Below, one piece after another: positions 11,813 to 22,736 of a DNA stretch of 64,000 nucleotides; positions within the stretch are counted from its first letter, which is position 1; each line of letters begins with the position of its first letter. A program made the position numbers and the translations under genes. The notes beneath the pieces are model-generated. The model did no database searches and had not been told where the DNA came from. It saw only the letters and a list, made by a program, of their open reading frames with translations. This stretch comes from Platerodrilus igneus (Eukaryota > Arthropoda > Insecta > Coleoptera > Lycidae), in the NCBI GenBank assembly GCA_036346225.1, contig JARFIW010001369.1:1426001-1490000 (forward strand), read 5' to 3'.

Positions 11813-12191
11813 AAGGCTAAATCACAGCAATATGTATCCTAATTTGGGCGAAACGTAACTCGCGTAATATTCAAAACTGTTTTTCTTTTTGCGGTTTTGA
11901 AATAAGTTATTTACCTGAGTTATGTTCAACTATGCATTGTACAAAAAATATAACTATTGTTTTGTGGTTTAAGTTTTTTGCCTGAATTCCCTATATATAA
12001 CTGAAACAAATTGAAATGCCATGCTTGATTAAGATTACTATTCGTGGAATCATAATATAGGGTGCATCCATATTTATTCTGCCTATTTAAATTTACTTTT
12101 TACTCTCTCTCTTTCTAGTTTCTATTTAAAGTAACGCGAGCGTTTTAGAAATATCTCCAAGACTAGAATGTTGGAGATTATTGTTGTTTAC

Positions 12192-12410
12192 TATATAAGG
12201 ATTAGCATCGTAGCCGTCAGTTATACCTCAGCCGCGATCGTGATTTATGATCTCCGTATTTTAACTTGAAGAGTAATCAGAGTGAAATAAATTCATGAAC
12301 AAATGTTTATATAAATTCGTAGTTAATCTTAATATAAATTTAGAACTGTAAATAAAGTAGTACATAGTAGTGATTTAGTTATTGTTTAAGTTTATATAAA
12401 CACCTGGTGT
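12192..12410 (+). promoter_or_regulatory. LTR-like core promoter and poly(A) signal
   Basis: TATATAAG at 12192-12199 lies 27 bases upstream of an arthropod-type initiator TCAGTTA (A at 12219). About 70 bases further on is GAAATAAAT, a possible poly(A) signal, and at about 12400 the palindrome AACACCTGGTGTT is followed by TAAAATGGCGC. This order resembles the U3-R-U5 of an LTR. I found no second copy in the window and no coding region beside it, so an LTR assignment is only a suggestion. It could also be a host promoter. Confidence 0.3.
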
Positions 12411-13214
12411 TTAAAATGGCGCTTTTATTAAATTCTAAGCGTAACGTGTACATCGTTGACGCGTTTTAATTTCTTAATACTATTTAAATTTTTTGTAACT
12501 ACTCTAATGGTTCTAAAATTTATGGTAGTCATACTTTACAATATTATTTAAATGTAAATTGTTGGCAAATAACCTATAATTAGAAGATAATAATTTACAG
12601 TAGATCGTCATTGATTTAATACCTAACATTTATCTAATCGTATGTGGTATTAAACGATGCGTGGGCAATGAATAATTGTGTTTTCTTCAAAGTATTTAAT
12701 TATATCTTGTTTCCGTAATCCTAAAGTATAGCCAATCGTGTAATAATTTATAGTATTAGCTTTTATAAACCTACCTATAAGTATTTGTTTGTCTCAAAGC
12801 ATCATGAATGACTGAAAAATCCATTGATTCAAATAGGCACTGGCGCTGCTGTGAATCGTTCAAACTAACGACTTTTTAAGGTCTTGGGATTTTAAATCCT
12901 TTTTTGTGAATTTCTATACCTACAGTCTGTAAGTTCGATTCTCATCGGCGCAGCTTTTTTCAAATAATATTTTGCACATTAAATATTTAAGCTATTAAAC
13001 CAAATCCATACGTTACCTTGAAATAATTCTTTTATTTCAAGATTGTCGATCTAGATATCACTGTACAGTGGAACCTCTCATATCCGACCATGACGGGACC
13101 AACGGCCAAATGGTCAGATATCGGGAGGAGCAAAAAAAACTTCTTTTCTAAGTAGAAAAACAGCTACACAGTACTGCAATACAACATTATTGTACTTGTA
13201 AATCTAAGCATACC

Positions 13215-13758
13215 CTATTTAAAGAACTTAGTAATGGATTTTTGTTTCAATTTTTTAAATCTTGACTTTGCGGAAGTATCTTTCCACTTTTTGGCCACAA
13301 TACGTCCATTGGGGTTGCATTTGAAAGTTGCTCGATGTATTTCAGCGCGAACTTCGAAGGCGTCCTTCGCTGCAAAATGTCTGACTACGTTGTCACTGGT
13401 AGTTTCGTTTTCATCCAAGTCAATTTCTTTTTCCATGGCATTTTTCTGCACAACAGCGATGATTTTGTCTTCGTTGAGATCTTCATTGGTAACTTCCGAA
13501 ACATCAGCTTCAACAAGCCACTTCTCTACATCTTTCATCTGGAGATCATGCTGAAACACTTGTAGATTTTGGAATACTTTGGTTTGTTTGTCTCAACTTC
13601 TGCTTCTGTCTCAGGTTCTTCTTGTTTCAATGTTGGCCAAATCTTTTCCAAGCCTTCTGAATGGTAGTTTGATTAATTTCGTCCCAAGCTGCAGCAACGG
13701 TGTAGATAACGTCTTTTATGTTGAAACTTTTCATCGCCTCAAAAGGGCTTCATTCTAC
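13215..13758 (-). pseudogene. Tigger/jerky transposase, C-terminal part
   Basis: Resumes directly beyond the LINE insertion. The minus strand reads FEAMKSFNIKDVIYTVAAAW, matching the jerky-family region that follows the RRYRR motif, then a stop, then a 114-codon frame at 13559-13215 rich in acidic residues and ending KSITKFFK. The continuity of family order across 13772/16729 is what shows that the LINE split this gene. Frames differ between pieces, so it was already degraded or has decayed since. Confidence 0.8.
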
Positions 13759-13772
13759 TGTTTTTTCCAGCA
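13759..13772. repeat. 14-bp target-site duplication of the inserted LINE
   Basis: TGTTTTTTCCAGCA here is repeated exactly at 16729-16742. In the transposase frame it encodes the LLEKT segment, which therefore appears on both sides of the insert. This fixes the insert as 13773-16728. Confidence 0.9.
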
Positions 13773-16728
13773 TTGTAATTGGAATAAAGGCCGCTATACT
13801 TGCCACCACGTCCCCAATGCTCCGCCCGAAGGTACTACATTAGATTTAAACTCGAAAATATAAACGTGCTTCAAATTTATTTTGACTTGAAATTTATCGA
13901 TGCTAAATAAAAATTAACCAACTTAAACTAAAATAGGGTTTATATAATGGCATCCCTAACGTTGATTTTGGAGTGTGTCCGATCAACAAGACACAAGCAA
14001 AGGTAAAATGGGAGGTATTCGTAATACCGGATAACTCGCCAGCTCTGCTTATCGGTGCGACCTGAAGGATCGTCTTAAAACTAAACAAATATAGCTAGCT
14101 AATTTTAAAAATGGATTCAATTTTTCTAAGCATTCGCCAAATATTTTAATAGTAAATCCAGCTATTAAGCCTGCTTCATAAATTTATAAATTCGTGCTCC
14201 CTGCTCTAAGTAATTTATTTTATCTTTAGTTTAAATCCATAGTCGATGTTCTTGGTGATGACTGTCTTCAAACGCTGCATCGTTGGGCACTGGCTGGACT
14301 TGGCGTCGTGACGAGTGTCGACTCTGACACTACCAACCCTATTGTTCGACCTCGCACAGACAACACAACAAGAAACTGTCTGCCTACAGTTCTTGAACTC
14401 ATGCTCCCCTTTCGGCGCAGTTACCGTAAAACTGCATTCTCTCCTTACACTCCGCTGACCTATGACCGAACTCTTAATGGGATAACACTGGACTATTGAG
14501 AAGTGATCACGAGCCCAAACTCTACGCCAACCCAGACTGACCGAATACACCAAGAAACACCTCCTAGGCTCCGGCGACACCTCAAAAACAACGCTGGCCA
14601 ACGGATCTCTGCGTCCCCTGCCGCCGAATCGGAACTTCTCCTTGACCTCGTCCTCGAACATAAGCCCCATGAAGCAGGGGTTCTGAACAATCAAGCTCTT
14701 CTTGCTTGATCTCCCTCTCTACCCCAGGGAGCACGACGCGCGGCCTGTTCTTCCCAATGGTCCTCGCCGTCAGACCTTAACAAATCCCGCCCACCGCCGA
14801 CTGCAACCACTTGGCGTCCTCCCGACCAGCACAATCGACATAACGCCACCCCTACGCGTCCGACGTGCTCCGACAACAAACCCATCCTTGGCCGGATCAA
14901 CTGTCTACTTTAACGTCAACATGACATCTTCTTTGACCCCTGGATTGGCGTCGACACGAACCGCGACCGTCGAAGCCGCCTTCTTCGCCATTTCACTTTC
15001 ATACGAAACTACCCCTGGGGACTAAGCGACCTCTTGATCCCCCTGCCCCACTACGACCTGCTCCGTCCTAGCCGCTGCGACTGCTATCTCCGCCACAGGC
15101 TTCTTCACCTCGCCTCGCACCATCCTAATATCCCTAATCATCCCCAAAAGTTGATTTGCAATGTCCCGGAACTCGTCCGCAGCGTTGCGAATCACCCTCC
15201 CGTCGTCCACGGTGATGGTTGCCGAAGTGGCAGGGATCCGCTTGTGTATAAAGCCGTGCGCCTTCCTCGCCCGGAACATCAAGAGATCCAGCTCGTCTAG
15301 ATCGCTAGCCGCAACGCTTCCGTTGCTGCTAGTCGACCCACGACGATGGCCTCTCGACGTTGTGGGCGACTCAGGCTCGGCTCCACACACAAGGGGCGCC
15401 GGCCCCTCCGATTCCACCATCGCAGACCCAGGCTTCCTCTGCGATGCGATTGCCTCCCCATCGGGTTGCGACACCAACTTTTCTACCGCGACCACGAGCT
15501 CCTTCTCTCCAACCTTCTCGATCGACCCAGCCTCCGACTGCTTACCCCTGACCGACGCCAACCGACCGCCCTTTTTCTTCTTTGGCAACGGCTCCTCATC
15601 TCGATGGACAACCATGCTAACAAATAAAAACGACAAAAACAACAGTAACAAACAAAAGCCAGACCAAAAACAACCTAACCGTTTCGACGCTAAATAAACT
15701 CAAAGATAATATAAACCGCTAAGCGACACAAACAGCAGCGAGTACAAAACAAAAACGCTACTCGGATAAAATACCTAGATTTAGAATGAACCGTAAACTT
15801 CCTGGTATTTATTTTTTTAAATTGATCTATTTATTTAAATTTTAAACGGCCAAATAAAATTTTCAAATTTATCAAAGATAAAATAAACGCTTAACGCCAA
15901 AATAACAACGAAGACAAAATAAAATCACAACTCAATAAAAATATAACGCAAACAATACTATTTATTTATTTAAAGTTGTAAACCGCCAAATAAAATTTTA
16001 AAAAGCTAATTAATTCTAAAACAAAATCAAATTTATAAACTACCGGACTTTTAATTTAAATATAGAATCAAACAAATAATAACACGTGCAATTAGAGCCT
16101 AGTACCGCTTGTTTACTCGGTGCCTGGTACGACCTTCAAGTGTTTCACCACTAATTAACCCAAAGATCGACTTTAAGGAATCTTTAAGTACGCATGTACT
16201 TAAAAATGCAATATTTTAATTTAAATAAACGCAAATTTTTGGTTTTTAAGTATTTGTTTAATTCAAAAAGGGCCTAGATTTTCGATTTCAGTTTCTTACT
16301 TTATTACACCCGCACTACAGAATGTTTCCGAATTTATTTGTTTGTTTTACGCGGTTTTAAATCCGATTTACTTGATTTTTGTCAATAAATTTATTAAAAA
16401 CACCTTATTGAAATTATTTTGAGGTGTTTGGTTATTAGTTTTTGGTTTTTAGCACGAAATTAAATTTAGTTATTTTTAAACGCGAATTTTGGTTAAAATT
16501 TAAGTTAAAACGCGATTTATTTAGTATTTATTCGATTTAAATTTAGTTTTTGATTTTATTTCACTGCCCTATGTATCAAAATTAATGCTACACAATAATA
16601 TAATTAAATGCACTAAATAATAATGCTTTAAATATAATAATAAACCTTACATAAAAACTTACTTGTTTGCTGCTGAAGCGGGAGCTCTGCAAAACACGTC
16701 TGCTCACTTCAAGCGCTAACTAGAAAGT
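13773..16728 (-). mobile_element. ORF1-only non-LTR element (HAL1-like), 2.96 kb
   Basis: Bounded by an exact 14-bp target duplication, typical of target-primed LINE insertion. On the minus strand it has a leader of about 1.1 kb (16728-15616), an ORF1-type gene (15615-14215), and a 3' part of about 0.44 kb ending TTTATTCCAATTACAA with no long poly(A). There is no endonuclease or reverse transcriptase between ORF1 and the 3' end. The coding part is clearly more GC-rich than the flanks. Either ORF2 was lost before insertion, giving a non-autonomous lineage like mammalian HAL1, or it was deleted afterwards. Confidence 0.7.
14215..15615 (-). pseudogene. LINE ORF1 (Gag-like, zinc-knuckle) pseudogene
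   Basis: The likely start is the Met at 15615 (MVVHRDEEPLPKKKKGG), giving about 197 codons: a basic N-terminus, Ser/Glu-rich middle, and a helical DELDLLMFRARKAH segment. That frame ends at 15022. Further frames at 14900-14691 and 14694-14215 continue with a Cys/His-rich region (QCY, GEHEFKNC, SCCVVCAR, RHDAKSSQCP) laid out like the three CCHC knuckles of I/R1/Jockey-group ORF1 proteins. Known role of the family: RNA binding and particle formation for LINE retrotransposition. At least two frameshifts make this copy non-functional. Clade assignment is tentative. Confidence 0.7.
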
Positions 16729-16742
16729 TGTTTTTTCCAGCA

Positions 16743-17732
16743 GAGAGCCGACATATTTTCTTCTGTATCTTCTCTTCAACTACTCTATGACGCCCTAATC
16801 CATAGGTTGTATTAAAGGTGTAACGTGGAGCGGCAAACATTAAGCCTTGATGTTTCCTTTCTTTAGTTCACATTCAGAGGATGACTAGAAGCGTTATCTA
16901 ATAGCAAAATAGCACAAACAGGTAAATTTGTATACTTTAAATGTTTTTTACTGCGGAGACAAATTCGTCAAAAACTCCTTAAAAAAATCACCATCCATCC
17001 AAGCAGATGATTGATTCCGATAGAAAATTGGAAGTATCATGTTTAGATTTTTAAATGCTCTTAATTTCTTAGATTTTCCTTCGACGAACAGGGGCACTTT
17101 GTGGCTTCCCGTGGCATTGCTAGAAGTTGCAATCGTGTGCCTGTCTTTAGCAAGCTTTGTACTCAACACAGGTTCATTTTTAGCAGCAGGAGTGGTTGTT
17201 GGAAGCACTTTGTAATTTAGGCCCGTTTCGTATACATTGTACACTTGTTCGGGTACATGTTTCTGTTCTGTGACCAACTTCTCAAATGTTTCTACAAATT
17301 TTTTAGCAGCAATATCATCAGCTGATAGTTTTTTCCCTGCAATTATAACATGCCGTATGCCATGACGCAACTTCCACTTATGTAGCCACCCTTCGCTAGC
17401 GCTAAACTTTCCAGCTATTTACGAAATTTTATGGCTTTTTCCTTTACGATGAGGCTTGACAATGGTGTTCCTTTGCGCCTTTCCTGACAACACCAAACCC
17501 ATAACGCTTCATCAACAGGTTCAAGTTTTGTTTTTTCAACATTTTTCTACTTTTTAATGCATCATCTACTCCAACTGTCATTGAGTACGCTTCCAGATCT
17601 TTACCGTACCCCCCCCCCCCCACCCAATTCAGAAGTTAGCTTAACAACAGACTCACCATGGTCCAATCGCTGTAACACCTCAAGTTTGTGTTGCAAAGAA
17701 ACACAAACACATTTACGTTTTTGAGTTGACAT
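16743..17732 (-). pseudogene. Tigger/jerky transposase, N-terminal and catalytic part
   Basis: The frame starts at an ATG at 17732 (MSTQKRK, then a pogo-type HTH region). A C homopolymer at about 17609-17621 disrupts it. The cleanest block (17370-16948) contains VYNVYETGLNYKVLP. In this family the block normally reads NxDETGL, so the first catalytic Asp is Tyr here. Downstream, LLLDNASSHP keeps the second Asp and its Ser-His-Pro motif. Next comes IQPMD, stop, GVIE, stop, LKRRYRR: both stops are TAG where Gln (CAG) is expected. The reading then ends at the LINE insertion. Nuclear transposase in origin, clearly dead. Confidence 0.85.
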
Positions 17733-17972
17733 TGTCACACACGTAACCTAAATTTATAGCACCTCACAATCCGGAGAAAAACACAAACAGTATTGACGTT
17801 AACAAATATAGAACAGTACAAGATTATAGTCAGAGTGCATTCCACATCAACACTCACGACTGACTTGGCAGTTTGTGACACGAAAACGAAACATACGTGG
17901 TGTAGTATATACCTAGTCGGATATCGAGAGGAGTCGGTTATGAAAAGGTCGGATATGTGAGGTTCTACTGTA

Positions 17973-18099
17973 TTCATTTTCAAGTAAGCACTAAAATATA
18001 GAATCTACGACATTGGTATAATATTAAACCTGGAGAACAGACCTTTAAAACGCAACATGTCACAAGGTAAACAAAATAAATACTTAAAATCCTTAAAAC
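17973..18099. other. Short unassigned spacer
   Basis: AT-rich sequence between the Tigger-type element and the Jockey-type fragment. Nothing recognised. Confidence 0.4.
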
Positions 18100-18182
18100 A
18101 ATCTAGAAGATCTTATTCGACAATTACCCCCACCCTATTTAATAACAGGAGATTTCAGCGCACATAGGACGATATGGGGATC

Positions 18183-18269
<87 letters not shown>

Positions 18270-20345
18270 ACAATCAAGCCAAAACTATCTAAAATCTTGT
18301 GTATAGTCACAATCTAATAATACTGAATACTGGGGAAGAAACATATCTTAATTCACGTTCAAGTACTCTATCTGCAATAGATCTAACCATTTGTTCACCT
18401 CAGATACGACATATTCTTCAATGGAATACGCTAGATGACCTATACACCAATCACTTTCCAATAAAAATCGAACTCCTGGGCAACTGCAATGCCGCAAGAC
18501 TCAATCCAACATGGTTACATGGTTTTGTCAATTGGTGTGGGTTTACAGAATCAACAAGGAAATTTGAAATGAAAGAAAGTGTAAACAAAACTGTAGATGT
18601 CATTATCAAGCGACCGAACAAAATATTCCTCGATCTAATGTCGTACCAAGCAGTCGCACTGTCCCTTGGTGGAATAGTTAAATTAAATCTGCTGTTAAGG
18701 AAAAGAAGCAAATATTAAAACTCTTCAAATGATGCCCTACGTAGCTTTTAAACAAACAAAAGCCAAAACACACAGAATAATTTAATAGGTAAAAAGCGTT
18801 CGTGGGAAGAATATGGGTCGTCAATTAAAGCTAAAACACCGACCACATAGGTATGAAAAAAAGTAAAAGCAAATACTGGCAAACATACAGCCAGCTCATC
18901 TCCAGTAATACTCGTAAATGGGCAGCTATGCGACGACCCGGATGCAATGGTCAATAGTTTCGCCAAATATTGTCAATCTATCAGCAGTCTTAAATCGATG
19001 ATACACTTACAGAAAAATTGGGAAGTAACGATCAAGACCCAATTTCTAATGAAGATAGCTCACTACAATACAATATCGAATTTTCAATGATGGAACTCGG
19101 AAATGCGTTGAAAGGATAAAAAACCTGCAGCCTGTGGAAAGACCTAGTTACATATGAAACGATACGCCAATTACCGTACACGAATAAAAATCTTCTGCTC
19201 CAGTTATACAATAGAATCTGGTGTGAAAAAGCTTTACCTGATTCAGTGGCGAGAAACAATCATTATACTACTCTTCAAGGCTGGGAAACCACGACTAAAT
19301 ACATCAAGCTATCGGCCTATTTTGCGTACAAGTTATCTAAGCAAAATATTAGAGAAAATGGTTAATTGCCGCCTTATGTGGGTGCTAGAACACAACAATT
19401 TACTAGCAAATTCCCATATAGGTTGTAGAAAATATCGCTGTACCACTGGCTAGCTTATTCACCTCTAAACAGCGATACCAAACAGTTTTGAAAAAAGAAG
19501 TCATTTGGTAATAGTATCATTTGACTTGGAAACAGACTTCGGCACCATCTGGAAAGACGATATCTTAAAAAGGCTCCAAGACTGGAACATTAGAGGTAGA
19601 CCTTCCTTATTTCTAACTAGTTTTCTTGGTAAGCGAGAAATCAGTGTCAGAATAGGAAGCAGTTTTCCCAACGGACAGCATTTCAGACTGGTATTTCATA
19701 AGGCTCTAGTTTAAACGTCACCCTCTTTGTAAAAGCGGTAGACTGTCTGACCTCGGCCGAAGCGCATACGTTGGCGACTTAATCTTATTCCACCAATCCA
19801 AAAACATGCAATATATCGAAGAATAATTGCTAACAACTATAAACGATGTAGTTTCAACTGCCGATAAGTACGGTTTTAATTCCTCAAAAGAAAAAACATT
19901 TTGAATGCATTTTTGTTTACTGCGCAACCAGCATGATGTTCCTAAGCTAAAAATTAATCAAATTCCAATCCAAATAAAAAAACAAGCAAATTTACTTGGA
20001 GTCACTTTTGATAGCCAGCTGCGATAGAACCCACACATAAAAGATCTTAGTTCCCTCTACAAAAAGGCATTGAACATTATTAGATGTTTATCTAGTACTA
20101 AGCGGGGAGCCGACACACGGATATTACTTATCTTATATAGATCGCTAATTTTATCTAGAATGGACTATGGTTCAAATGTATACTATTCCGCAAGAAAATC
20201 CGCTTTAAGATCATTAGATGCAGTTCATGAAGAAGAACTACGCTTTGCTACTGGAGTATTTTGCACTAGTCTACTAATGTCTTTCAAGTGCAGCAGAAAT
20301 GCCTTCTCTATCTTACAGAAGAGAAATAAATAACATCAATTATCT
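18100..20345 (+). pseudogene. Jockey-type LINE ORF2 remnant (EN-RT)
   Basis: Endonuclease part: LITGDFSAHRTIWGS near 18135-18180, corresponding to the GDFNAHHxxWGS motif, then LNSRSSTLSAIDLTICSP and NHFPI in the 139-codon frame at 18299-18718. Reverse transcriptase part: SSYRPI with SKILEKMV (19154-19453), FDLETDFGTIW (19505-19714; the catalytic block is normally FDLEKAFD) and YVGDLILF at about 19765, where YADD has become YVGD. The C-terminal conserved block SRMDYGSNVYYSA lies at 20070-20333. A CA microsatellite (18184-18267) splits the endonuclease. Many stops and frameshifts. Order and spacing fit one decayed ORF2. Confidence 0.85.
18184..18267. repeat. (CA)n microsatellite inside LINE
   Basis: About 40 uninterrupted CA units directly after the WGS motif codons of the Jockey-type endonuclease. 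Confidence 0.95.
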
Positions 20346-20361
20346 AGCCAAACTATCAACA

Positions 20362-20412
20362 CGTTTGGCATTTTTGTCAATCATATCTGACATTGTCAAG
20401 TTTTTGACTTAT
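20362..20412 (-). repeat. Dispersed hairpin repeat, copy 2
   Basis: Reverse complement of the repeat at 513-567. It has TGACAT/ATGTCA outer arms and an inner CAAGTTTTTGACTT arm pair, so single strands can fold. Located exactly between the end of the Jockey-type remnant and the start of the RTE fragment. Confidence 0.6.
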
Positions 20413-20414
20413 GT

Positions 20415-20768
20415 CAGCTATAGGAAAAGGGAGGAGACAGGGATGTGTCCTATTCCCATAAATTTTTAACTTGTACATCGAAGAGGCAATGAATACTGTC
20501 AAATGCAAAAAGACATCTGGAATTATTATGCAAGGACAAAAGATTGATATGCGTAGATTTGAAGATGATATAGCGGTATTAGCATCTAGCAAGAAAGAGT
20601 TAAAAACTGCTCTTAATAAAATGGTAACAGTTTTAACGGAAAGATTCGGTTTGAAAATTAACAAAACCAAAACTAAAGTACTAGTATGCAAAGGAGGGGA
20701 AAATAAATTAAAAACTAGAATACAAATATGTAACACGAAATTACAAGAAGTTAAGGATTTCTTCTACC
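20415..20768 (+). pseudogene. RTE-type LINE RT fragment
   Basis: Matches the second half of the RT in the longer RTE copy at 51537-53370: NLYIEEAMNTVKC, then DMRRFEDDIAVLASS (FADD has become FEDD) and LKINKTKTKVLVCK, ending at LQEVKDFFY. Similarity stops abruptly at 20768, where the LTR-related sequence begins. The altered catalytic box and missing flanks make it non-functional. Confidence 0.8.
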
Positions 20769-20788
20769 GGTGATAACGAAAGGAACTT

Positions 20789-20878
20789 GTTACGTTTTTT
20801 TCGTGGCAGGCACGTTGGGCGCCAAAAATTTGTTACGTTATTTTTTTTCGTGGCAGGCGCGTTGGGCGCCAAAGTTAT
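20789..20878 (-). repeat. Tandemly duplicated tRNA-Lys primer-binding region
   Basis: Two direct repeats (43 and 47 bp) each contain, on the minus strand, TTTGGCGCCCAACG. The distal copy (20811-20826) continues TG, giving TGGCGCCCAACGTG, the standard primer site complementary to the 3' end of tRNA-Lys in many gypsy-type elements and retroviruses. The proximal copy (20860-20873) lies a few bases beyond the predicted LTR end. Confidence 0.65.
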
Positions 20879-22736
20879 GTTACGTTGGCTCGTAGCCGGG
20901 CGTAACAAAAAGAAAAGCAAAGAGAAAAAAACAAAGAAAGTGACCGGGCTCAATCGGAGAGTAGGGGGTTGTAGAAAGCAGACCAACCTATAAGGGACGC
21001 GGCTGTCAGGAATTAGTAACAGTACCTGCAATAGAAAAATTAGAATAGTAGACCTGAAAAGAAAACAAATTAGTCCTGCAAACCTGAAACAAAGAAAAAA
21101 AAACATAACATACGGATCAAGTATAAATTGTTCAATACTTTGTAGAATAATAAAAAAACTGTTTGAATAATTTATATAATTTAACAACGTTAAAAGCAAT
21201 ATAACAAATCTTTAGTACAAAGTGAGGTAATATTGGGGAGTAGCAGAAACGTTTCCTCACACACCAATTAAACATAAATCAGACAAAATGTAAAAAAAAT
21301 AAATAGGTAAGACACAATTGATATCAGTAATTCAGTAAAATTTTTAACAAAGAAATAGATAAATAGATAAGCACAATTGTTATGAGTCATTCAGTATGGT
21401 TGATTGTTCTCTTTTTTTTCTTTTTTTTTTTTAAATTATAGCCTGCAAGTCTATGTAAAAAGATATCAGAACGACAAAGAATATTGCAAAACAACGTATA
21501 GATATTTAAAGTAAAAACAAGTAGGAAATAGTTCAACTTACACAAGGTCCTTCAGTACCGCTTCCTTGCCATTGAAGTGTGGGATTCACGATGTCTGGCA
21601 CTAACAAAGCACTTCACCCTAGACTGTGAGGGTGTTGATGGAACTTATCACAAATTACCCTAATCACACCGACTTATTTCACTGGGGTTAGCAGCGGACC
21701 TTATCACGCGAAGGAACTATGTATATTATTTTTATAAACATACAAAAAGCAGCGAGGAACTTCAACCACTACCTTTGTAAGCCAGTAGTCTGTTATGTTT
21801 TACCAATAACGAAAGTTGCGCAGGCAATGTTCTATTTTAGATTCGTTGGGGTTAGCAAATTCGGCAACTACAGTATCAACTGTATTTGGAATCACCCAAA
21901 CGTAGGCACTAGTCTGATACAATAACAAAGGAACCGCAAAACGAAATCGCACACACCGTTTAACTATCAGAAGACAAAATCATCGAACAAAACAACCACA
22001 ATAAGTAAAGCACGTGTATCACTAACGTAAGTTCGTCTAATCTGTTCAGTAAAACACTTGTGTACAGTTAATATACAATTTTTTTTTCATAAAAAAACAA
22101 CTAAACACAATTAGGAAGACACGCGTAAGCAATAAAAACCATACCTCAAATGTTCTTAAAACACACGTGCGTCGAGTTTAACCAGCTCTACTTCGTTTAG
22201 TTCCAACAGAAAATCCACTCCACAACATGCCGCGTTTGTTCAGGAACGCTACGAAAATTAAGCGCGCCTTAATTTTCACTATTTTTAAACGCAAAAAAGC
22301 AGTATTTGTATTTTAAAGAACACTTTAAAAGTTAAAGCGCGCATTAATTTTCACTATTTTTAAAAGCAGTATTTGTATTTTAAAGAACATATCGCAAGCA
22401 AGAAGAAAACACGACTTCTCGCCTGTTTATTCAACTCGTTCCATTACACTTCTTATCGTCTCTTATCTAGACTTGCTAATAACCACATAAGGAACAAAAT
22501 TTATCTTTAAGGCAAGACGAGAACGATGCACTCTATAATTTAATTAACTTTTACCTTACAAAATATCAAATATTTGATACACATATTCTGTGCTAAGTTT
22601 GTTATCTACTCATTATAATACGATGCCCTCGCCTAAGGAGTTAATAAGTATCAAATATAAAAATAGTAATTTGTAGAAATGTATTTATAAATTGGGAACA
22701 GCGTAAAAATGTTACGGTACAAAATTGCCCGTTACA
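20878..22736 (-). mobile_element. Lone 1.86-kb LTR (tRNA-Lys-primed family)
   Basis: Inferred from its ends. The minus-strand sequence starts TGTAACGGGC at 22736 and ends CGTAACA at 20878, with tRNA-Lys primer sites just beyond the 3' end. The start abuts exactly the point where gag homology of the next element resumes (22737), as expected for an insertion boundary. Near the 3' end, CGCCCGGCTACGAGCC precedes AACGTAACA. No coding frame. No second LTR is in the window, so length and family (Osvaldo/Ulysses-like long LTR is one option) are unproven. Confidence 0.5.
22262..22390. repeat. Two ~55-63-bp direct repeats
   Basis: The unit AGCGCGCCTTAATTTTCAC through GTATTTTAAAGAACA occurs at 22262-22324 and again at 22336-22390. 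The second copy lacks about 7 bases (ACGCAAA). They lie within the presumed long LTR and could be duplicated U3 elements. Confidence 0.75.

Larger units (their letters stand above)
10140..13065. other. Mostly unassigned AT-rich DNA
   Basis: Apart from the two short tandem repeats, the hydrophobic frame and the promoter-like stretch listed separately, this interval shows no coding frame or element ends. A degenerate tRNA-like patch with B-box word AAGTTCGATTC lies at about 12850-12955, possibly an old SINE. The right edge is the TA target of the Tigger-type element. Confidence 0.4.
13066..17970 (-). mobile_element. Tigger/jerky-type pogo DNA transposon, interrupted
   Basis: Near-matching terminal inverted repeats start CAGTGGAACCTCTCATAT at 13066 and, read inward from 17970, CAGTAGAACCTCACATAT, about 24 bp with two differences. 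TA dinucleotides flank both ends (13064-13065 and 17971-17972), as expected for Tc1/mariner-superfamily insertion. Subterminal GATATCG(G/A)GAGGAG blocks occur near both ends. Inside is a minus-strand DDE transposase of the jerky/Tigger type, broken by stops, frameshifts and a 2,956-bp LINE at 13773-16728. Without that LINE the element would be about 1.95 kb. Confidence 0.85.

Noticed and set aside
12850..12955. tRNA or SINE at a B-box-like AAGTTCGATTC
   Set aside because: No convincing A box or stems; at best a very old remnant.
13234..13863. Plus-strand ORFs at 13234, 13335 and 13579
   Set aside because: Antisense to the jerky/Tigger transposase C-terminus.
15161..15697. 178-codon plus-strand ORF
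   Set aside because: Antisense shadow of the GC-rich LINE ORF1 on the minus strand, which has the Cys/His knuckles and basic N-terminus.
20741..21199. 152-codon minus-strand ORF
   Set aside because: Lies over the primer-site repeats and the predicted LTR 3' part; low-complexity Phe/Leu-rich reading with no motif.
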